64,000 nucleotides of DNA from positions 653,001-717,000 of the forward strand of contig OY282373.1 in NCBI GenBank assembly GCA_958295805.1, written 5' to 3'. Below the pieces are notes generated by a model, which worked only from the letters and a program-made list of their open reading frames with translations, ran no database searches and was not told the origin of the DNA. The translations under genes were made by a program, and so were the position numbers. Origin of the DNA: an uncultured Nitrospirales bacterium. GTDB taxonomy: Bacteria; Nitrospirota; Nitrospiria; Nitrospirales; UBA8639. Shown here piece by piece: positions 1 to 12,000 of this stretch. How positions within the stretch are numbered: the first letter of the stretch is position 1; every line of letters begins with the position of its first letter.

Positions 1-3000
1 ACGGACTTGACCTTCACGGCGACCCTGAGCGCCGCCTCCGGACGCGAGGTGACCGTGGACTACGCCGATGCCGGCACCGGCACCGCGACTTCCGGGACGG
101 ACTACACGGCGCTCACCGCCGGCACGCTGACCTTCGCCGCGGGGACGACCAGCCAGACCTTCGACGTGGCGGTGACGGGCGACGTTCTGGACGAAGCGGA
201 CGAGACGGTGAACGTGCGGCTGAAGGATCCGGTGAACGCGGCGGTCTCGACCACGGCGGGCACCGGCACCGGGACGATCACGGACAACGACGCGACGCCG
301 AGGCTGTTGATCAGCTCGCCGAGCGTGACGGAGGGCAACAGTGGCTCGACGGCGCTGACCTATACGGTGACCCTGAGCGCCGCCTCCGGACGCGAGGTGA
401 CGGTGCAGTATGCGGACGCGGGCACGGGGACGGCCACGTCCGGGACGGACTACACGGCCATCACCAGCGGCACGCTGACCTTCGCGGTGGGGACGACCAG
501 GCAGACCTTCAGCGTATCGGTGACGGGCGACACGGTGAACGAGTCGAACGAGACGGTGGAGGTGACCTTTAGCGGTGCGACGAACGCGACGATCTCGACG
601 CGCGCCGGGCTCATCACCAATGAGCTAAGGGTTGATGGGACGATCACGGACGACGACGACGCGCCGGACACGATCACGCTGACGGTGGACGACGCCGACG
701 TGGGCGAGGGCGACAGCGCCACCACGATCACGGTGACCGCCACGGTGGACGGCACGACCCGGTTCGCCGAGGCCACGACGGTGAGCGTGAGCGTGGCGGC
801 CAGCGGCACGACGGGGGCGGTGGACTTCGCCGCGGTGTCGGATTTCAACATCTCTATCGCCGCCGGGGCGGCGAGCGCCACCGGAACCTTCACGCTGACG
901 CCGACGGACGACTCGGACGACGAGACCGACGAGACCATCACCGTCAGCGGCACGTCGACCGGCCTGACGGTGAACCCGGACACGATCAGCCTGACGGACA
1001 ACGACGGGGTGCCGACCTCGATCACGCTGACGGTGAACGACAACAGCGTGGGCGAGGTCGACGGGGCGACCACGATCACGGTGACGGCCACGTTGGACGG
1101 CTCGACGACGCTCGGCTCAGCCACGACGGTGCGGGTGAACGTGGCGGGCAGCGGCGCCGCGACGGCGGTGGATTTCAACACGGTGTCGGCGTTCGACATC
1201 ACGATCGCCGCGGGCGACGCGAGCGGTACCGCGAACTTCACGCTGACGCCAATGAACGACGTAGTGGACGAGACCGACGAGACCATCACCGTGCGCGGCA
1301 CGGCCTCCGGCCTGACGGTGAACTCGGCGACGATCAGCCTGACGGACGACGACGCAGCCCCGACCGCGATCACGCTGACGGTGAGTGACAGCAGCGTGGG
1401 CGAGGGCGACGGGGCGACCTCGATCACGGTGACCGCCACGGTGGACGGGACCACCCGGTTCGCCGAGGCGAAGACGGTGCGGGTGAGCGTGGCGGGGACC
1501 GGCACGGCGGGCGCGGTGGACTTCGCGGCGGTGGAGGCGTTCGACATCGAGATCGCGGCGGGAGCGGCGAGCGACACCGCGGGCTTCACGCTGACGCCGA
1601 CGGACGACGCGGTGGACGAGACCAACGAGACGGTGACGGTGAGCGGCATGTCGGGCAGCCTGACGGTGAACGCGGCCACGATCACGTTGACGGACGACGA
1701 CGCGGCCCCGACCGCGATCACGCTGACGGTGGACGACAGCAACGTGGGCGAGGGCGACGGGGCGGCGACGATCGCGGTGACGGCCACGGTGGACGGCACG
1801 ATGCGGTTCGCCGAGGACACGACGGTGACGGTGAGCGTGGCGGGCAGCGGCACGGCGACGGCGGTGGACTTCGCGGCGGTGACGGACTTCAACATGACGA
1901 TCCCCGCCGGGGCGGCGAGCCAGACCGGGAGCTTCACGCTGACGCCGACGGACGACGCGGTGGACGAGACCGACGAGACGGTGACGGTGAGTGGCATGTC
2001 GGGCAGCCTGACGGTGAACGCGGCCACGATCACGTTGACGGACGACGACGCGGCGCCGACCGCGATCACCTTGACGGTGAGCGACAACAGCGTGAGCGAG
2101 GGCGCCGGGGCCACCACCATCACGGTGACCGCGACGGTGGACGGGACGACCCGGTTCGCCGAGGCCACGACGGTGAGCGTGCTCGTGAGGTCGGACAGCG
2201 GGACGATGAACGCGGTGGACTTTGCGTCGGTGTCGGGGTTCGACATCGAGATCGCCGCGGGCGACGCGAGCGGTACCGAAACCTTCACGCTGACGCCGAC
2301 GAACGACGCGGTGGACGAGAACGACGAGACGATCTCGGTGTACGGCGCCTCAGGCAGCCTGACGGTGAGCTCGGCCACGATCACGTTGACGGACGACGAC
2401 GCGACGCCGACCGCGATCACGCTGACGGTGAACGACAACAGCGTGGCCGAGGACGACGGGGCGACGACGATCACGGTGACCGCCACGGTGGACGGCGGGA
2501 CGCGGTTCGCCACGGCTAAGACGGTGACGGTGAGCGTGGCGGGGAGCGGGATGGCGTCGGCGGTGGACTTCGGGGCGGTGACGGACTTCGACGTCGAGAT
2601 CCCCGCGGCCGACGCGAGCGGCACTGGCACCTTCACGCTGACGCCGACGAACGACGCGTTCGACGAGACGAACGAGACGATCACGGTGAGCGGCACGTCA
2701 GGCAGCCTGACGGTGAGCTCGGCCACGATCACGTTGACGGACGACGACGATGCCCCGACCGCGATCACGCTGACGGTGGACGACAACAGCGTGGCCGAGG
2801 CCGACGGGGCGACCACGATCACGGTGACGGCCACGGTGGATGGCACGAGCCGGTTCGTTGATGCCACGACCGTGACCGTGAGCGTGGCGGGCAGCGGCAC
2901 GGCGACGGCGGTGGACTTCGGGGCGGTGTCGGACTTCGACATCACGATCGCCGCGGGGGCGGCGAGCAAGACCGGCACCTTCACGCTGACGCCGACGAAC

Positions 3001-6000
3001 GACGCGGTGGACGAGACCAACGAGACGGTGACGGTGAGCGGCTCGTCGGGCAGCCTGACGGTGAACTCGGCCACGATCACGATCACGGACGACGAAGATA
3101 CGCCGACCGTGACGCTGGCGTTGTCGTCGATGTCGATCACGGAGAGTAGCGGCGTCACGACGGTGACGGCGACGCTGTCGGGTACGTCGAGCGAGGCGGT
3201 CGTGGTGACGGTGGGGGCGGTGGGCGCGACCGCGGCGGCCGGCGACTTCAGTCTGTCAAGCGACAAGACATTGACCATCGCGGCGGCGTCGACGACGAGC
3301 ACCGGCACGGTGACGGTGACGGCGATAGGCGACGCGACGGACGAGCCGGACGAGACGGTGACGGTCTCGGGCACGGTCTCGGGCGGCAACGGCGTGGCGG
3401 CGCCGTCGGACGTGACGCTGACGATCACGGACGACGACGACAAGCCCACCGTGACGCTGGCCTTGTCGCCGACGTCGATCACGGAGAGTAGCGGCGTCAC
3501 GACGGTGACGGCGACGCTGTCGGGGACGTCGAGCGAGGCGGTCGTGGTGACGGTGGGGGCGACGGCGGGCACGGGCGCGGCGGCCGGCGACTTCAGTCTG
3601 TCAAGCGACAAGACGCTGACCATCGCGGCGGGGGCGACGACGAGCGCGGGCGCGGTGACGGTGACGGCGAACGGGAACGCGGTGGATGCGCCGGACAAGG
3701 AGGTGACGGTGTCCGGCACGGTCTCGGGCGGCAACGGCGTGGCGGCGCCGTCCGCCGTGACGCTGACGCTGACCGACGACGACGACAAGCCGACCGTGAC
3801 GCTGGTCCTGTCGCCGACGTCGATCACGGAGAGTAGCGGCATCTCGACGGTGACGGCGACGCTGTCGGGGGCGTCGAGCGAGGCGGTCGTGGTGACGGTG
3901 GGGGCGACGGCGGTGGCCCCGGCGGTGGCGGGCGACTTCACGCGGAGTGGCACGACGCTGACCATCGCGGCGGGGGCTCTGACGAGCACCGGCACCGTGA
4001 CGCTCACGGCGAACGACAACACGGTCCCTTCAGCCCACAAGGCGGTGACGGTGACGGGCACGGCCGCGGGCGGCAACAACGTGGGGAATCCGGCGGCCGT
4101 CACGCTCACCATCTTGGACGACGATGCGCCGGTCGTGGCGCTGGTGCTGTCTCCGTCGTCGATCACGGAGGACGGCGGGGTCGCCACGGTGACCGCGACG
4201 CTGGACCGGATGGCGAGCGAGGCGACGACGGTGACGGTGTCGGCGGCGGCGGTGGCCCCGGCGGTGGGGGGCGACTTCACGCGGAGTGGCACGACGCTGA
4301 CCATCGCGGCGGGGCAGACGGCCAGCACCGGCACGGTGACGCTCACGGCGGTGAACAACGCGACGTATGCGCTGGCCAAACAGGTGACGGTCTCGGGCAC
4401 GGTGACGGGCGGCCACGGGGCGGCGAACCCGGCCGCCGCGACGCTGACGATCACGGAGGACGAGCCGGTGCCGAGGGTGACGCTGGCCCTGTCGCCGACG
4501 TCGATTACGGAGAGTAGCGGCGTCTCCACGGTGACGGCGACGCTGTCGGGGACGTCCAGCGAAGCGGTGACGGTGACGGTGGGTGCCGCGGCGGGCACGG
4601 GCGCGGCGGCCAACGACTTCACGCTGTCAAGCGACAAGACGCTGACCATCGCGGCGGGGGCCACGACGAGTGCGGGCGCGGTGACGGTGACGGCGAACGG
4701 GAACGCGGTGGATTCGCCGGACAAGGAGGTGACGGTCTCAGGCACGGTCTCGGGCGGCAACGGGGTGACGTCGCCGTCCGCCGTGACGCTGACGCTGACC
4801 GACGACGACGACAAGCCGACCGTGACGCTGGTGCTGTCGCCGACGTCGATTTCGGAGAGTAGCGGCATCTCGACGGTGACGGCGACGCTGTCGGGGGCGT
4901 CGAGCGAGGCGGTCGTGGTGACGGTGGGGGCGACGGCGGGCACGGGCGCGGTGATCGGGGACTTCGATCTGAGCGCGACGACGACGCTGACGATCGCGGC
5001 GGGGGCCACGACGAGTTCGGGCGCGGTGACGGTGACGGCGAACGGGAACGCGGTGGATTCGCCGGACAAGGCGGTGACGGTCTCCGGCACGGTCTTGGGC
5101 GGCAACGGCGTGGCGGCGCCGTCCGCCGTGACGCTGACGCTGACGGACGACGACGACAAGCCGACCGTGACGCTGGTGCTGTCGCCGACGTCGATCATGG
5201 AGAGTAGCGGCATCTCGACGGTGACGGCGACGCTGTCGGGGGCGTCGAGCGAAGCCGTGACGGTGACGGTGGACGTGGCGGCGGGCACGGGGGCGGTGGG
5301 GACGGACTTCACGCTGTCGAACGACAAGACGCTGACCATCGCGGCGGGGGGGACGACGAGTTCGGGCGCGGTGACGGTGACGGCGCACGACAACGACGTG
5401 GACGCGCCGGACAAGTCGGTGACGGTCTCGGGGACGGCGACGGGCGGCAACGGCGTGGCGATGCCGTCGAGCCAGACGCTGACGCTGACGGACGACGAGG
5501 CGGCGCCGGGGGTGACGCTGTCGGTGGCGTCATCGTCGATCCCGGAGAACGGCGGTTCGACGACGGTGAGCGCGACGCTGTCGCACCCGTCGAGCGCGAC
5601 GACGACGGTGACGGTGACCGTGGCGGCGGGCTACACGGTGGGGTCGGACGCGACCATCGTGATCACGGCGGGGCAGACGGCGAACGCGACGGACACGGCG
5701 ACGATCTTGGCGGTGAATAACGACGTGGACGCCGCTGACAACGATGTGACGGTGACGGGCACGGCCGCGAACGACCAGGGCGCGGGCACGGTCGCCGGGG
5801 CGATGCTGACCATCACCGACGACGACGTGGCGGGGTTCGCGGTGTCGCCTACGACGTCGGCGTCGTTGCGGCTGCGGACGACGGAGAATGGCGGGCTGGA
5901 CACCTTCACGGTGAAGCTGGCGAGCGAGCCGACGGGGAACGTGGTGCTTGACGTGGCGAGTTCGGACACGGGCGAAGGCAGGGTGTCGGCCTCGTCGCTG

Positions 6001-9000
6001 ACCTTCACGGACTCGAACTGGAACACGGCGCAGACGGTGACGCTGGCCGGCGTGGACGATGGCCCTGCCGACGGCGACCAGGCCTACACCGTCACCCTGA
6101 CGGTGAACACGACGAGCACGGCGGACGACACGTATGACGGGGTCTCGGCAATCACCGTCTACGCGGTGAACGCGGACAACGAGTACGGGCTGAACGTAAG
6201 CTCGGTGACGGGGCAGGCGACGGAGGCGGGCGGGACGGCGACCTTCACGGTGAAGCTGGCGACGCGGCCGTCGCAGGCGGTGACGGTGTCGGTGTCGAGC
6301 CGGGATACGAGCGAGGGCGCGGCGTCCCCATCGTCGCTGACCTTCGCGACGACGGCCTGGACCACGGTGCAGACGGTGACGGTGACCGGGGTGGACGACG
6401 ACATCGACGACGGAGAGGTGACTTGGGCGGTGCGGCTCGATCCGTCGAGCGGCGACACCAACTATAACGGGCTGGCGAAGGTGGACGTGTCGGTGACGAC
6501 GACGGACGACGACGGGGCGCCTGGGGTGACGCTGGCGCTGGCGCCGGCGTCGATGGCGGAGAGTGGCGGCGTCTCGACGGTGACGGCGACGCTGTCGCAC
6601 CCGTCGGGCGCGGCGACGACGGTGACGGTGACCGTGGCGGCGGGCTACACGGTGGGGTCGGACGCGGTCATCGTGATCGCCGCTGGCGAGACGGCGAACG
6701 CCTCCGACACGGTGACGATCGCGGCGGTGAACGACAACGTTCACCAGGGCGTTGACGGGCGTTCGACGACGGTGACGGCGACGATCACGAACGATCGGGC
6801 CACGGCCGACGGGACGACCATGGCGGTGGGCGGCGGGGCGCTGACCCTGACGGACGACGAGCCGCTGCCGGAGGTGACGTTGGCGCTGTCATCGACGTCG
6901 ATCACGGAGAGTAGCGGCGTGTCCACGGTGACGGCGACGCTGTCGGGCGTGTCGAGCGAAGCGGTGACGGTGACGGTGGGGGCGACGGGCGTGACCGCGG
7001 CGGCGGGCGACGACTTCGCGCTGTCGAGCGCGACGACGCTGACGATCGCGGCGGGGTCGACGACGAGTTCGGGGACGGTGACGGTGTCGGCGGTGGGCGA
7101 CACGACGGACGAGCCGGACGAGACGGTGACGGTCTCGTGGACGGTCTCGGGCGGCAACGGGGTGGTGGCGCCGGTGAGCCAGACGCTGACGATCACGGAC
7201 GACGACGATACGCCCACCGTGACGCTGGCGCTGTCGTCGTCGTCGATTTTGGAGAGTAGCGGGGTCTCGACGGTGACGGCGACGCTGTCGGGGACGTCGA
7301 GCGAAGCGGTGACGGTGACGGTGGGGGCGACGGGCGTGACCGCGGCGGCCGGCGACTTCAGTCTGTCGAGCGCGACGACGCTGACGATCGCGGCGGGGTC
7401 GACGACGAGTTCGGGGACGGTGACGGTGTCGGCGGTGGGCGACACGACGGACGAGCCGGACGAGACGGTGTCGGTGTCGGGGACGGTCTCGGGCGGCAAC
7501 GGGGTGGCGAACCCGGACGGCGTGACGCTGACGATCACGGACGATGACGCGACGTCCATCGTGACGCTGGCGCTGTCGCCGCCGTCGATCTCGGAGACGG
7601 GCGGGGTGACGACGGTGACGGCGACACTCTCACATCCGTCAAGCGAAGCGGTGACGGTGGCGGTGGGGACGGCGGGCGTGACCGCGGGGGCGGACGACTT
7701 CAGTCTGTCGAGCGACCAGACGCTGACCATCGCGGCGGGGCAGACGACGAGCGCCGGCGCGGTGACGGTGTCGGCGGTGGGCGACACGACGGACGAGCCG
7801 GACGAGACGGTGACGGTGTCGGGGACGGCCACGGGCGGCAACGGGGTGGCGAACCCGGACGGCGTGACGCTGACGATCACGGACGACGACGCGACGCCCA
7901 CCGTGACGCTGGCGCTGTCGCCGCCGTCGATTTCGGAGAGTGGCGGGGTCTCGACGGTGACGGCGACACTCTCACATCCGTCGAGCGAAGCGGTGACGGT
8001 GACGGTGGGGGCGGCGGGCGTGACCGCGGGGACGGGCGACTTCAGTCTGTCGAGCGACCAGACGCTGACCATCGCGGCGGGGTCGACGGCGAGTTCGGGC
8101 GCGGTGACGGTGACGGCGGTGGACGACACGACGGACGAGCCGGACGAGACGGTGACGGTGACGGGCACGGCCACGGGCGGCAACGGGGTGGCGAACCCGG
8201 CGGCCGGCGTGACGCTGACGATCACGGACGACGACGCGACGCCCATCGTGACGCTGGCGCTGTCGCCGCCGTCGATTTTGGAGAGTAGCGGGGTCTCGAC
8301 GGTGACGGCGACGCTGTCGGGGACGTCGAGCGCGGCGACCACGATCACGGTGTCGGCGGCGCCGGGGGCGAACACGGTGGCGGAGGACTACACGCTGACG
8401 GGCACGACGCTGACCGTCGCGATGGGAGCCACGACCAGCACCGGCGCGGTGACGATCACGGCCAAGGACAACGACGTGGATGCGCCGAACAAGAGCGTGA
8501 CGATCTCGGGTTCGGCGTCCAACTCCCAGGGGGTCGTTCAGCCCGTCGACAAGATGCTGACCATCACGGACGACGAAGGTACGCCCACCGTGACGCTGGT
8601 GCTGTCGCCGCCGTCGATTTCGGAGAATGGCGGGGTGGCGACGGTCACCGCGACGCTGTCCGGCAAGTCGAGCGCGGCGGTGGCGATCACGGTGTCGGCG
8701 ACGGGCGTGACCGCGGGGGCGGGCGACTTCACGCTGACGGGCACGACGCTGACCATTGGGGCGGGGGCCACGACCAGCGCGGGTACGGTGACGGTGACGG
8801 GCGTCGACGACGTCACGGCGGAGGGGAGCGAGCAAGTCACGATTTCAGGGGTGGCCGCGGGCGGCAACGGCGTGGTGGCGCCGTCTCCCGTGACGCTGAC
8901 GCTGACCGACAACGACACGCCGCAGACGACGCTGCTGCTGTCGGCGGCGTCGATTTCGGAGAACGGCGGGGTGGCGACGGTCACCGCGACGCTGGACCGG

Positions 9001-12000
9001 CCGTCGACCGTGGCGGTGACGATCACGGTCTCGGCGGCGCCGGTGACGTCGACCGGCGCCGGGATGGGCGACTTCACGCTGAGCGCGGCGAAGACGCTGA
9101 CCTTCGCGGCGACCGCGACGACGAGTGCGGGCGTGGTGACGGTGACGGCGAGCAACAACGACACGGATGCGCCGGACAAGAGCGTGACGGTGTCGGGGAC
9201 GGCGTCCGAGAGCCTCGGCCTGACCAACCACCCGCCCAACGTGATCCTGACGATCACCGACGACGACGCGGCGCCGAACGCCACGCTGTCGCTGAACCCG
9301 GCGTCGATTTCCGAGAACGGCGGGACGTCGACGGTGAGCGCGACGCTCTCGCACCCGTCAAGCGCGGCGACGACGGTGACGGTGACGGCGGTGACGGGCT
9401 TCTACACGGTGGGGTCGGACGCGACGATCGTGATTGCAGCAGGGTCGACCACTGCGGCGTCGGACACGGTGACGATCACGGCGGTGAACAACAACACGGA
9501 CGAGCCGCCCCGGACGGCGACCGTGACGGCGACGCTGACCAACAGCCAGGGCGCGGGGAGTGTGGCCGCGGTGACGCTGAGGCTGACGGACGACGACGCG
9601 ACGCCGGGGGTGACGCTGACGGCATCGCCGGCGTCGGTTTCCGAGAACGGCGGCGTCTCGACGGTGAGCGCGACGCTGACGCACCCGTCAAGCGCGGTGA
9701 CGACGGTGACGGTGACACCGGTGGCGAACGTCTATTCGGTGGCGTCGGGTTCGGGCGCGACCATCGTGGTCGCGGCGGGTTCGACGACGAGCACGGACAC
9801 GGCGACCATCACCGCGGTGGACAACGACGTGGACGCGGCGAACAATGCGGTGACGGTGACGGGCACGGCCGCGAACGCCCAGGCTACCGCCGAATCGGCG
9901 ACGATGACCGTGACCGGGGCGTTGCTGACCATCACCGACGACGACGTGGCGGGGTTGGTGGTATCGCCGGCAACGTCGTCGTCGTCCCGGCTGCGGACGA
10001 CGGAGGGTGGCGGGACGGATACCTTCACGGTGAAGCTGGCGACCAAGCCGACGGGGGACGTGGTGCTCGGCGTGGCGAGTTCGAACACCGCGGAAGGCAC
10101 GGTGTCGGCGTCGTCGCTGACCTTCACGGCGACGACCTGGAACACGGCGCAGACGGTGACGCTGACCGGGGTAGACGATGCGCCCACTCCCTCCGATCCC
10201 AACCCCGCCACCGGCACCCGGCCCTACACGGTCACCCTGACGGTGAACCAGATGAGCACGGCGGACACCAACTACGACGCGGTCAACGCGGTCACGGTCC
10301 ATGCGGTGAACGCGGACAACGAGTACGGGCTGGACGTGAGTTCGATGATGGTTCAGGTGACGGAGGGTGACGGGACGGCGACCTTCACGGTGGCGTTGAA
10401 TACGCAGCCGTCGGCGGCCGTGACGGTGACGGTGACGAGCGAGAATACGGCCGAGGGCACGGTGTCGCCGTCCTTGCTGGTGTTCACCATGGGGACCTGG
10501 AACACGGCCCAGCCGGTGGTGGTGACGGCCGTGGACGACGACGTGCATGGCGGGAATGTGCCCTATAACGTCGTGCTCGCCTCGTCAAGCACCGACTCTA
10601 ACTACAACACCCTCACGGACGAGACCGTGGAAGTGACGACGACGGACAACGACGCGAAGCCGACGGTGACGCTGGCGGTGACGCCGGCGACGATCACGGA
10701 GAACGGCGGCGTGGCGACGGTGACGGCCACGCTCTCGGGCAAATCGAGCCAAGCGGTGACGCTGACGGTGACGACGGCGGCGGTGTCCCCGGCGGTGGCG
10801 GGCGACTTCACAAAGACCGGGGAGACGCTGACCATTACGGCGGAGCAGACGACGAGCACGGGGCTGGTGACGGTCACGGCGAAGAACAACGACGTGGACG
10901 CGGCGGACAAGGAGGTGACGGTCTTGGCCACGGCGCCGGGCAACACCGTGACCGACCCGGACCCCGTGACGCTGACGATCACGGACGACGACACCCCGAA
11001 GCTGGTGATCGACGAGACCGCACTGGCGCTGAAGGAGGAGCCGACGGACCCGGCGCACATGAGGTCGTACATGGTGAAGCTGGCGACGCAGCCGACGGCG
11101 GACGTCATGGTGACGGTGACGATGACGGTGGTGATCGGCGACACCGGCGTGGAGGTTGACCCGACCACCCTGACGTTCACGACGACCGACTGGGCCACGG
11201 CGCAGACGGTGACGGTGAAGGCGGTCGTGGACGCGGGCGACTACCAGAACGAGACGGTCACGTTGACGCACACGGTCAGCAGTCTCGATACCAGTTATGC
11301 GTCGCTGTCCGCCGCCGTGGACGTGACCGTGGAAGACAAGGATACGCTGCCCACGCTACGGCCGGGTGATGACCCCACCACGATCAATGGGCACACGGTG
11401 ACGGTGCCGGCGACGAGTGCGGGGGAGACGCCGGCGGTGACGGTGACCCCGCCGCGCAACTTGAAGGGGGCCATTACGGTGAAGATTACCCCGCCGGACG
11501 CGACCGTGCCGCAGGGGGCGGTTGAGGTGATGGAGTCGGCGGACGGCACCAGACAGGCTGCGCGGTACTCCCTGGGGATGGTGGTGAATATTGAGGTGAC
11601 GACCGAGGCCGAGGAGTCGCTCACGACGGTGCTGGGCGCGGGGGGCGAGGGTGGGGGGCTGAAAATTTGCCTGTCGAGTGCGGCGTTGCAGGACAAGGCG
11701 CGTGAGGTAGATCAGCCGTTGGCACTCCTGCATTACAAGAACGGCGCGTGGACGGTCGTGGCGGAGGCAAAGCCACAGGGAGAGATGGTCTGCGCCCGGG
11801 TGACGGACTTCTCGCCGTTTGTGTTGGCATTTAAGAACCCGAAGCCGATGTTTTCTGAGGAGCATGAGGGTCTTAAGAAGGAGTACCCGACGGGGCAGGC
11901 GGTGACCGAGGGCGAGGGCGCCCTGCCGCGGGCGGCGGGCGGGGATCTGCCGATCCGCTACAGGTTGGAGCCTCCGGCGCTGCCCGCCGGGTTGACCTAC

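Noticed and set aside
450-5450. Antisense open frame of 1,666 codons within the giant gene
   Set aside because: It is a mirror of the repetitive GC-rich Calx-beta coding DNA; the product is a Val/Ser/Thr-rich periodic sequence with no start signal. The same holds for the other long antisense frames at 5530-6744, 6741-8375 and 12842-13945.
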